A program made the position numbers and the translations under genes. The notes beneath the pieces are model-generated. The model saw only the letters and a list, made by a program, of their open reading frames with translations. It was not told the DNA's origin and ran no database searches. A stretch of 64,000 nt of DNA from Quillaja saponaria (taxonomy: Eukaryota > Streptophyta > Magnoliopsida > Fabales > Quillajaceae), in the NCBI GenBank assembly GCA_029379385.1, contig CM055605.1, forward strand, positions 18,635,001-18,699,000, in the 5' to 3' direction. Positions 1 to 11,600 of this stretch are shown here, one piece after another; the stretch's first letter is position 1, and each line of letters opens with the position of its first letter.

Positions 1-2597
1 ATTTAGTAGCCCGTTTTTATGGAAAACAATGTAATTTGACCAACTTATTTCGTTAAAGTTGACTGTCGATAAATAATAATACTAGTAATGTTATATCATT
101 TTGGGAGAAAATAATCAAATTGACTTAATTTACCTTTAGATCCAATGGCATAAGTTTTACTATTATGCAAAGTACTCCTCCAAAGTTTGTTACACAACAA
201 AAATTTAAGAATTCCAACTTACATTATTGTGAAAAAGGTAATCGTGAGGGTATGCTGTAAGAGAAAGAGAACCCATGAAATGAAATGTAACATGTTGGAA
301 ATCCATCATCAACACTGCAACATATATAGGAATCATTTTTCATATTAGCAGTTGTCACGTAAATAGTTGATGACATGATTTATATGTAATATAAATTATT
401 AGTAGTTGTCGCATAAACAATTGATGACACGATTTATATGTATATATATAAACACGTAAGAGAGACTTGAAACTTACTTTCCTCTATAGTGAAAACAAGC
501 AAAATCCTGAACCGTTTGTATTTTGAGATCAGACTGATGAGCCATAATCTAAGTATATAACAAAAGAAAAAGAATTTTTAGTAAGTAAATATGTGAAAAA
601 TACAAATTATGTAAACTAATTTAATTAAGTAGAAGAGTATTTGTATGTATGTATGTACCTTGGACATTAGCTGGTCATAAATCATTTCTGGCAAATAAGC
701 AAAGGTTGTACCACTGTCTATTATGGTTCCTTTTCCATTTTCAGGTATAAAAAATGATAATGGAATGATTAAATTATCAGCAGCCAACTTCAATTTTATT
801 TAAAGCAACATTGTAGTGTGACCTATATATGACATAGGAGATTCAAAAAATTAATTAATAATCAGAAAGATTGACTTGAAATTATTTTCACTTGCATAAT
901 CGAAATAATTTTGTTCTAAATATGCTTAAATAGTTAGTCGGGAAATTCTTTCAAAAAAATCTTGATTTTGTATTCGAGCACTCAGCTACTAGAAGGGTTA
1001 TTTCTTCAACCATTTAATTTGAAAATCTTATTTCAAATCTCATTGGATTTTTCTGCTCTGTATCGATATCAGGCAAAAGAAATAATTAATAAAAATAGTG
1101 AAAGAAAATAGAAAATAGAAACTATACATACATTTGTGATAAGAGTGGGGTTGTCTTGGTGAGTTTTGGTTGCACAACTTCTCCAATGGCAAAGATACCA
1201 CCTCCTTTAACATTGTCAAGGCAATGTGCAAACATTTTTCTAACCTTTCCAGCTGAAGCAAGTTGTGAGATCATGGATGAATTTGCACGTCCAAAACCTA
1301 TTAATCCATCTAGAGCACTTGTAGAAGAATCTTCTCTATTGTCAACCTGTTGATTTCCACACCTACAATTACAAAAAGTAAAACCAGTGAAATTGTACAG
1401 AATTGTGCACCTATAAGTGTGTAAATAACTTTATTCTTTTATAAATTCATGCATTAAGATTACCACTGTTACATAAAATTCATGTGACAATAATTAATGA
1501 ATGTGAAATTTAGAAAATATTAAAACTCACCCAAATATGACATCGCCAATAGTCGGAGCAGTTTGAAAATTTGCACTAACTTGGTTAAGTGTAACATGAT
1601 CTTTCACAAAATACCCAGAACTTGAGCTTCCATCTGCATAATTAACTTTGTAACTGCACCGAATTTCTGGCTTGCAACTGGAAATCTCACCACCGTATGT
1701 CTCAATACAGAAGTTTTGACCACAACCGACGTCTGATGAGGTATTCGAGCTCTTTGGATCGTATACTTTCAATTCAAACTGTTATATTATTAAAAAAAAA
1801 TTGTGTTAATTTGTTCAACTAATATAAAGTCTCACAACATGTTACGAAAAATATATTTAAAGTTGTAGATACATGCACCAAGATCAGTTTTCTTGGGACA
1901 ACCGTTGCAGCCAGCACAATTGATCCATAGAATGTCACTCCCTGTATCAACATGCACATAAAAGTCCTTTGCAGGAGTCCCTATCCCAATTTTTGCATAG
2001 TATAACCTAAATCAAATCAGTTATAACAAGTCAGTAAAAATGTCGTCTTCTTTTTTTCAATAAGCAATGAAATTAGTATATTATAAAAAATATATATATA
2101 AAAAGTTGGTAACTCTGATGAAAATGAAAATGAAAAGATGAATTAGTCAATGCACATATAGGAAAAGTAAAAAACTGTTATACACAAATAAACATGACAT
2201 ATTTTTAATTTCAATTGTTCATGCTTTTGAAGAAATTTTCAAAACTTAGCTGATAATTTTTTAGTTTTTTTAAAAGAAAAGATGGGTTTGAAATTAATCC
2301 AAATCCAAATCAATAATTTCAAAAATCATTCATAAAAAAAAAGGGAAACAATAAATGAATGACTAACCCAGATTCAGTAGGGAGGCCATTGCCACCCAAA
2401 GTTAAATCCACAGCAGAAAGAAATCTAGCGTGACGGTGGGTATCATGAGATTTCAATGTGCTCGGAGACGAATTTTCTCGGCCCTTGAATTTGTGAAACA
2501 CAGGAAACACCACATTTCCATGGACAAACCAAGAGAATTCCAGAACCAATAAACCCAGAAAAAGCAATCCTTTACATTTGACAATATCCATTTTCAT
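1..2597 (-). pseudogene. A1-family aspartic protease (aspartic proteinase-like), 3' truncated by window edge, frameshifted
   Basis: Pepsin-type aspartic protease of the plant secreted/membrane-anchored class. Exons I can place (minus): 2368-2597 (start, hydrophobic signal peptide around LLFLGLLVLEFSWFVHG), 1879-2006 (first catalytic motif VDTGSDILWINC), 1531-1778 (YDPKSSNTSSDVGC, NYADGSSSSGYF), 1132-1362 (LDGLIGFGRANSSMISQL, FAHCLDNVKGGGIFAIGEV), 659-822 (SHYNVALNKIEVG, then second catalytic motif GTIIDSGTTFAYLP), 478-548 (AHQSDLKIQTVQDFACF) and 223-314 (VDDGFPT, then YPHDYLF). The 3' end lies beyond the left edge. Three breaks are visible. In exon 659-822 the frame shifts by one extra base (or two missing) after IEVG, near 786. 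In exon 223-314 the frame shifts the same way after VDDGFPT, near 288. The donor at 1878 (phase 1) does not match the frame of the exon starting at 1778. Both catalytic motifs are intact, so the decay is recent or the assembly carries indel errors. Family call is firm; pseudogene status is inferred. Confidence 0.85.
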
Positions 2598-3759
2598 GTG
2601 TCTATGATTCCAGAAAGCCTATGAGGCTTTATGGGAAAAATTGGAGAAGAAGAAAAATAGAAGAACATAATCCAATTCAACTCAATTCAAATTCAGGCCC
2701 TCAAGTAGAATGAATATAAGATACCAAATATGCAAAAAGAGTTTGGATTTATTTTGATCCTTTGCCTCCTAAACCAACCAAAAATAACAAAAACAAACAA
2801 ATTACTAAATGCAGAATCCAATCAGAGTCATTGATTCTTTACCATTTATTATTTATAAATGCTGATAGCTATATTTATGTACTAAAGACAGACAATATAC
2901 AAGAATGATATGTCCCAGACAGATTATATTTTTTTTCGTGTCCCATTTAGTTAAACTTTTTTGAGTTTCCTTTTTTGTTTTCTTTTATTGTTTATAGGAA
3001 CTCTACTACCTGTATTTTTAAACAAATATAGTTGAAACGACCTCAAAATCAGAATCAAGACTTTAAAAACCGGTCCAACCCGTTAACAAATTGATCTGGA
3101 AAATGGTGAACCGATTGGTCAAAGATGTGAAAAGTTTGGTCAAAACAGATGGAGTGTAGGCTGACTGGACAAATGGCGCGAGAGTTGTTGTTGACATGGC
3201 AAACCAATAACGATTAAGGGTATCAACGTGGCATAAGTGATGTGGCTTATTTGACGTGGAACAGTCGATGAAATTTCAGGTTATGCATGCATCTGACACA
3301 GTGGTGCCACATGGCAGCAAGCTGTCGAATGGGGCGGATAACAGTACAAGAAAATAGCAGTTTGGCGAGGGAATGGTGAGAAAATGCTTGTCTCATCAAA
3401 TCATGCTCGCAAAAAAAATGGGGGATTGGAGGAATCCTTGCCATTGAGGGCGATGGATTGTGTTCCCTCTCCAATTGCAGGGTTTCCTTTTTCTCTATTC
3501 TCCCTCTTCAATGGCAAGAAAATGTTTCAATGCCAATTCCTTGCCATGTTCAATGCCATATCCTTTGCCCAAGCATCACCATTTGCCATGCACAGGCATC
3601 GCCATTGCATCTCTAACAAGTAAATTCATAAAGTTCTTAATAAAAGAACAGTAGTTGTAGAAGAGTCTAATCATGTTATTTTTTTATGACCACAATCATT
3701 TATCTGTGAGATCTGCTGATAAAGACAAAATAGAAATCTTTAAAAGAGCATAGCATAAT
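2598..3759. other. Intergenic, upstream of the aspartic protease
   Basis: AT-rich 5' flank of the protease gene with no recognisable gene. From about 3055 to 3660 it is less AT-rich. Words such as TTGCCAT and CAATGGC recur at short spacing between 3440 and 3610, which looks like repeat-derived DNA. Short ORFs here match nothing I recognise. Confidence 0.5.
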
Positions 3760-4600
3760 GCAACAGAAAAGGAATTATTTGAAAAAGTCATGCTACAAAC
3801 AGAAGTTGAAACTGACAGCAAACAGATTGAAGTTGAACAAGAAGTGGATCCAGGAGCTGACACTCAAGGTCTAATAAGAAGTTGGAAACATGTTAGGACC
3901 CATCCAATTGGTCAAGTAATAGGAAATCCAACACAAGAAGTGATAAAAAGAACAACATTGTAGATCTTGTGTGTTTTTGAAGTTTTACAATCTCATATTG
4001 AACTAAGGAAATTCAAAAATGCTGAAGATGATGAGTCTTAAATTCTAGATATGCAAGAAGAACTTGTTCAGTTTGAAATGAATCAAGAATGGAAACTTGT
4101 CGACACAAGACCTGATAACTACCCTGGCATTGAATTCAATTGTGTTTAAAGAAATAAGATAGATGAAACTGGTGCAGTTGCCAGAAACAATGCAAGATTA
4201 GTGGCACAAGGGTACAATCAAGAAGAAGATATTGATTTTGATAAAATCTATACTTCTATTGCTAGACTAAAAGTTACAAGGTTACTTCTTGCATATGCAT
4301 GCTTTAAAGATTTTACCCAATATTAGAGTGGATATTAAAAGTACATTTTTAAATTATTTTATCAATGAAGAAGTGCATGTTGAACAGTCTCCTGGTTTTT
4401 AAGTTTTTAATAAACCTTATCATGTTTTCAAACTCAAGAAGACTTAATATCATTTAAAGCAAGCTCTTAAATTTCCACTTGAAAATGGTTTCAGAAGAGT
4501 TAAAAATAAATAATACATTGTTCATTAAGCATAAACTGTCTGATGTACTGCTAGTTCAGATATATGTTAATGATATCATATTGAAGGCTAAAACAACTGT
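3760..4600 (+). mobile_element. Decayed Ty1/Copia reverse transcriptase fragment
   Basis: Translating across stops and shifts gives the N-terminal part of a Copia reverse transcriptase: MQEELVQFEMNQEWKLVDTR near 4050, then RNKIDETGAVARNNARLVAQ and GYNQEEDIDFDKIYTSIARL near 4150-4270, and further on LLVQIYVNDIIL near 4550. The last matches the catalytic YVDD box with Asp replaced by Asn (YVND). Several in-frame stops and a missing middle show it is dead. Family assignment rests on recognising the conserved WxLV, RNKxDExGxxxRxKARLVAQGYxQExGIDF and YVDDI blocks. Confidence 0.88.
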
Positions 4601-5611
4601 GCTTGAGGAATACTTAATGCTTATGAAGCTACCCACGGGCAAGAGGGTCATTCAAGAGGTTGATGAGGCGGACTCCAGCCAATTGGTTCTGTGGACAATA
4701 AATTAATCGCAAAGAGTCATGCCCAAGAAGTATCATGACTATACTGTGAATAATCCAGGCAGAGACTAACAAACCAGCAAAAGGTGGCTAAGCACGGGAG
4801 TTTGTTAGGAAGAGCACTTGTACAGTAGCGAGAAGCTTAAATGATTAAAAAGCCGCACATGTTGATTCTTCCATAATCAATTGTCATTTTCTGGGTTCCT
4901 TCTTTACAGACTCTCTTTTCACTACCTGTAACTCTTACCTTCTCTTCATTTCTTCTACAACTTGCTGTAATTGAAGAATTGAGAATAAAATCGAGAGCTT
5001 TTAAATTCCATTACTGTCCATTTCCTTAAAATCGAGAACAGTAATTTGAGGAGGCTATCACAGAATGGAGAGAAAAATTGACAAGTCAAAATGAGTAACT
5101 TTAATTTTTCACTTTATGTGGGACCCAATTTCTCACACCCATTTATAGGCTCCCACATATCACTTCCCATAAAATAAAGTTTTAGTTTCTGAACTACATG
5201 TTTAATGTCATGCCTTCTAAGTACATTCATAAAGATTCTCCAAATACTACCAACCTACATACACTCAGGAAACAATAGGCACAAATTTGTTAGCAGTGAT
5301 CAGAATCATGATAATTGCAACAGTACTTGCAAAAAATTTGGCAGTACCATGAAGAACACTGCAGCTCTCCAATTAACAGTACAACATAAAAACGAAATTC
5401 AAGCTCTCTTTTGTGGAGATCAAATTCTTGTGACCAACTCGAGGTGTGCCACCTATAACACCTACAGAGAACCAAAATGCATGAGCAGAGGTAAGAAATT
5501 CAAATGCATTGAAACGACACGAGCATGTGAGAGAAATTGCAGTTTATCAGAATGGGGTATATAACCTACCTCATATAAAACAGAAATTTTTGAATATTTG
5601 GGTTTGCAGTG
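4601..5611. other. Retroelement-like sequence, then 3' flank of cofactor E
   Basis: About 4610-5070 follows the Copia fragment and has an LTR-like character: a run ending in GGGAGTTTGTTAGGAAGAGC, then a region ending in AATAAAATCGAGAGC. I cannot place LTR ends. From about 5100 to 5611 lies sequence downstream of the cofactor E stop codon and probably part of its 3' UTR. A 119-codon plus-strand ORF at 5205-5564 matches nothing known to me and I do not call it a gene. Confidence 0.35.
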
Positions 5612-8600
5612 TTAACTTTCTTCATCTACAAGGATAGTTGAACCATTTCCAATTCCAAGGTCAATCAAAGATGCCATTTCATCATCAAGCAGGATGGGCA
5701 AAGGAGAGCTCTGCAAATTGAAGACCAGTAACTAGAAAAAAAGATACTTCTTTCTTGGAATTGTATAGACCAATCATAAGCAACTTATTGTTCTATTCTA
5801 TATAATTCCTTTTTTTGTCTACAACTTTCTCAAGTAATGTGAGTAATAAATAAATAAATAACATCAGGAAAAAGAAAATAATTTAACATATGATTTGGTC
5901 CCTAGTCATCTTCCACTTTCCATTTTTTTTTTTTTTTAACTTACCACTTTTTTTCCATAAACATTTTTCTCCACAAAACAAGGAACTCCATATGTAAAGA
6001 ATTATCAGTTTATAAAATATTGATGCAACTTAGGCAAGTGCCATTTCTTTTTAATATTTAAGGTGACCACACTATACAACCACTAGAAATCAGTCCAATT
6101 GCAAATTCTAACTTATCGGAAATCATGATTTAGGAGATTAAAGACAAACCTCTTCTTGAAGAAACAATTTTGGCTTTATGGACTTCAGTTTAAAAAAGCT
6201 TTCACAAAGAAATTTCAGCTTGCCAACCTGAGATAAATGAGGCAACCAAATGGTTACTTTGATGAATATTGCACCAGATAGTTAAAGAAAAAGGTAGGAA
6301 TATAACTGTTGTGGTCGCTGGCAATTTCTTAGTCAAAGGAGCCTTCTCGCCAATAGATGCTGCCACACACTTCAGAGTGATTGCTGCATTAATTTGCATG
6401 CAGGTCCAATGTCAATATTTTAAGCAATCAGGAAACAACTTTGATATAAAACATTAAGATCCCTACACAGGAGTCCTGAACCCATTTTCTGTTGGCCTGC
6501 AGTTCCAGAGGATGGCCTTTCATCCTCAATTCCATAAAAATTCTTAAGCTCCAAAAACCTGTATATCCAGACAGTCATAAAACTTTCCAATGCCCTTGAT
6601 ATGCATGTAAGATTTGATGTATGTACATACCTATTTATGTATAAGCCTAAGTATAATGCTATGAATGCAATAACTGGAAAATTAATGATCTCTAGATTCT
6701 CTGCTATTGGTCTAGCCTATATGCTATTGGTTTTTTCTGAAAAATTATGATGTTGAGTTGAATACCTCATTCAAATATTGGTTCTTTTATTTGCATAAAA
6801 AGCTCATATAATCGTTTTCTTATGTATGCTAATAGTTATTTGTACTTTATTCTACAATTTAGTACATCTAGTAGCATTTTGAGATTTATTGCCTCACTTA
6901 GCTCAAACTATCGCCTTTATGACGCCTCTCGCCTCGGGCTATTTTGAGACGTATCACCTTAGAGGAGCCTTTCGCCCATGACAACATTGTGCCAACTTGT
7001 CTGGCAAAAAGAGAATGGTTCTGGCGGTGAGAGCAGCAAGCAAGGAAAGGGAGGTGTTTTTTATTTTTGAGTGTTGAGGGTTCACTGAATCACTGCCAGT
7101 GAGAAAGGAAGAGATGGGTGGTTTGAGTTTCAAAAGCCAAAAAGTAAATTTCAGTAACCCACTCAAGTTTCGACCTGTTTTACCATTTCCTGAATCGGTG
7201 GACTTGGAAATAACTCACGATCTCGAATTCTACAAAGAGCCAGCGATCTTGCTTCTGAGATTTTGAAGCAGTGATCTTCAGCATTTTTCGAAACAGTGGG
7301 GTGGAGTAGGATCATAGGATTGTACAATCCAACTCCCAATCTTGCAACATCGGGTGTAAGAATTACTCACTCAAGTCACCAACATAATTCTGGTTTCTGT
7401 CTTTCTAGCATTTACAACATTCTACCAACTTCTTTAATTGTGCATTTTCTATATGAAGACAACAAAAGCAACTTGTAACTTTTGTGATGCAACTGCACTA
7501 GCAATGTCACTTTTAACTTCTATATTATGTGACTGGATAGATTCAAAAAGAAAATCCCATGAATTAAAGATTACAATTAAAAAAAGATTCAGGACTGAAA
7601 ATCATACTTGTACTAAAATAACAAGAGCATTATAAGGAGAAAAGTTTTGAAAAGAAGATTAAGCTTGAGTCATCACACTTAAGTTCTTTTGGCTTACAGT
7701 ATGTTTAGCTCAAACAACCACATCCTAACTCGGTGCACCAATTGTCTAGTGAGTTTTCACTAGCAATTCAAATCGACTAGCACAGTAGGCGAATTCAAAT
7801 ACAAATTTCAAGACTCATTCAAATTTAAATTTAAATTCCAATTCAAATAAAATTTTGATTTCTATTCAAATATTCGATTTTTTTAAAGGGAAATTTGGAA
7901 AAAATGAAAAAAAAAAAAAAAAAAAAACTTTTTTATTTAAATTTTTAATAAAAATATATTATTTCTAATACTATATCTAATTATTAGTCAAATATCAAAT
8001 CCAATAATATATTATCAAATTTCAAATATTCAATTTTTTTTAAGGGAAATTAGGAAAAAATGAAAAAAAATAAAAATTTATTTAACTTTTTAATAAAAAT
8101 ATAATATTATATCTAATTATTCGTCAAATATCAAATCCAATAATATATTATCTGAATTCAAATAGTTCAATTCGGAAGCCAACTCTAGCTTTTAGTTTTC
8201 ACAACTATATGTTCAAAAATTAAAGAACCAATCCTAATGGTCCTAATTCTTGAGTCAAAAGTGAATGAGCAAATAAGGTAATAACGGATAGTACAATAAT
8301 TAAATTTATTTATTTATTTTAAAATATAGGACACCACATTCCAAAGGGTAATTAATTATAAGAATACAATTAGAAAAGAGACATTATAAGTACATACTAC
8401 ATTCCTTGACTACAACTCAATGCCACTGAATGGTAATGGACAAAAGTACAATTACTAAAGAGCCAAAGCTGAAATAATCTTCATCGTGCCAAAGATTCTA
8501 TTTGTAGTGTAGAACCAAGCCAGAAAAAAGAAATAGGTGCATAAAAGCAATAACCAAAGGGATAAGAGGAATATGCAAAGCTCAAAAATAGGCCTCTATA

Positions 8601-11600
8601 TAGCTAATACAATTTCCCTAATATGAAGACACAAAACCCTATGTACTGACAAAGTAATCTTAATTATGATATAACCACCTACTTAAATAATAATTCATAA
8701 TTAAACCCCAACTGTAATAATACCTAAACCGTCAGTACATCATTGAAAACCCTAATCCATATCTAACATAATTTTCCCCTGGTTTAAGAAAGCTTGACCT
8801 CCAGTTTTGAAGAAAGAGTAGAAATCACCAACATGAAGTTGACAGCAACTAAGAGTGGCTGCCACGTGATAGCAAGAAAGTTTGTAGGAATGAAAAAAAT
8901 CAACAACACAACCCATATCAGCATTATTTGGTACCGGGAATGAAAAGTTACCAGGATTTCCCATGCCACATGTCCCAAATAACAACACATTTCAAACCAA
9001 ATCCAGATTGTTAAAGCAACTGAAAACTAATACAACCAGGTAATCAGATATATTCATACCTCAATTAAGTATGGAACTAATTGAGTTGATAAGATCATAG
9101 AAACCGTCAAATCAATTTCTGTTTACATCATCGAACTTACTAAAGCAAAACAACGATGTCATCCAACTTGCAGAAGCAAGAACGTCATATGAAATAATTG
9201 CATTTGCAGAAGAATGGTCAGAGTGTTACAGACATCACAAACACGTTCGATGACTTAGGGAGGAAAGAGGAAGTGAGGAGAAAAGCAGAGATGAGACAAC
9301 ATCAAGGAGCGAGAGAAGAAGCAGAGGAAGTGTTTCAAGGACACAGGAATGAAAGATGGATAATGTGCTTGTTGAAATAAGGCATGTAATGGATGAAAAA
9401 AAAGACTACTGATGATTACTTGAAAATGAAAGAATTTGTGCTTGGAAAGTGGGAGAAAAAGTCAATTCCCTTACAGTGTCTTGGCCTTACACTCACTCCT
9501 AGATTCTAGATCCTTGCTATCTTTCTTTTTCAGCACCAAGTGGGACCACTAAAAAGGCTTCAAATCTTTAAATGAAGGTAATTGTGCAAGTTACTGAATC
9601 ATTTTAGAGAATATCTAAAAGTGATGCGTAATACAAATTAATGTAAGCAATTTACTAAAGTAAACTGGTTTATGCCACTGTTTCAGCTCAAATTGATGCA
9701 ACAACAACCAAGAAACTAAAATTCGTTTCGAGGTATCATTTCAATAGATCCAAAAATGGAAATGACTCGAGAAACAATATAGAAACAACATGAAAATGCT
9801 AATTCTTGTAGAAACGCATAGAAACATATAATAAAACACATATCATAATAATTGTAAGTATCCAAATGATTAATTTAATTCATAAAATATTATTAAATAC
9901 ATATTAAAGTAAAATTCTTAACATAGACATACAAATTAGAGCAAAATATCAAATTATAACAATGGGGTGAATAGCAAGTGCATATCCAAAATATTAAAAT
10001 TGTGTATGAGAAAAATGATAGTATTGCTCAACCCAAAATAAATGAAATTTTAATTTGAACCAACATACATATAGCCTAAAATTTTAATATTATTCATTAC
10101 TAAGTTGAACTAAATTATATAAGATTTAAAAGAAAATAACAATTGAAATCCTAAAATATGAAGAGAACTATAGTCAGAACTTTTGATTTTCAAATTTTGA
10201 ATATCATATTTGTGTCTACCCTTTTTTCTGTATAAATTGTGGAAATAACCTTATTTTGTGTGAAAACGATGGAAACAACCCCATTTCTTATGGAAACGGT
10301 AATTACGTCTTTATAAGTGAGTTTTGTTTCGAATAGTATGAAAACGGAAACGTTTCTCACATTCCGACACAAATTTTTAAAGTTTGACAACCACAGATAC
10401 TTTTGGCAGTTGGGTACTTAAGAGTCGACACTAGAGTTCGTAGAAATTGTTAGAAAGTTGTTGTCTTAATCAATTACAAGTTCATCAGCTGAACAAAATT
10501 GGAGTTCATATTCGTATACTCAAAATATGACGAGAACTGGATTGGGTGTTGAAAGAGTAGACCAATTAGTCTACATCCTATTATCTGGCTCTTGTCTCGC
10601 TTTACCATAAGGTACAAGAACGGGCTTATAGTAATGGAAAATGGATCCAACAGAAATTGTATAGATGATTTCTGTTGCTGAATTTGAAGATGCCTGGAAA
10701 CAATTACACGGTGAATATAAAGAGAATTGAATCCATTGCATGATTCCCTGCCCACGTTAACTACAAAAGCAATTTTCAGCATTGCAAGCCACAACTTGTG
10801 AGATTTCAATAAATTCATATTTCTAGTTTTGCAACAAGCACGACAACAAGTAAAGGAAAGATAATGAATTTTTCATTTTAATTTCTTGTTTGACTATTTG
10901 AAGTGCGTTTTTCATTTCTTTCTCTTTTATGCTTTTCTCTTTGAGACAAGTCAATGCCCCGGTAGATTTGATTGCTGGTCTCAACTATATATGTATATTT
11001 TGAACTTATGACTGTCAGATTTATACTACACACGCATAGATACATATATTGTAAAATATATAGAAAGGAAGAAAGAGTAGCAGCTTGGATTATCCTAAGA
11101 CTATACCAAGACCTTATATTTATAATAGAAAACTTACATAAGGCTTACTTATCTAAACAATGTGTGACTTAACACCTAACATAAGTTAGCACTAATATAC
11201 TCTAACAATCCCCCTCAAGCTAGAACATATATATGCTCAAGCTTGTACAAATACAATCAAAGTACTAAGACTCTCAACACTCCCCTCTAACAAAAAATTA
11301 CATCAAGCTTCACTCGACTCTCTCTATACTTAAAAAGAAAGACACAAACAACATGCGCCTATAAGAGAATGACACAAACATTTGCCTTGTTGGTTCACAA
11401 CCAACATAAAATGCTATTTAGCAACAACTTCTGCCGAGAACTTTTCTGGTTAGAAAAGAACATCAGGAAAATTTAGAATCGGTGATATAAAAACAAGCAT
11501 GAAATATTGAAAACTCTTCAACCTTGAATGAAATGGGGGTTGTGTCAAAGTACTAAATAACCAACAAACAGCAAGACGAAACTTCAAACAGCAACAAAAA

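Noticed and set aside
5205..5564. 119-codon plus-strand ORF with several cysteines
   Set aside because: No recognisable domain, no signal peptide, and it lies in the 3' flank of the minus-strand cofactor E gene.
8752..8990. Overlapping minus-strand ORFs with hydrophobic runs in cofactor E intron 11
   Set aside because: Not needed for any exon; the reconstructed gene is complete without them and no family was recognised.
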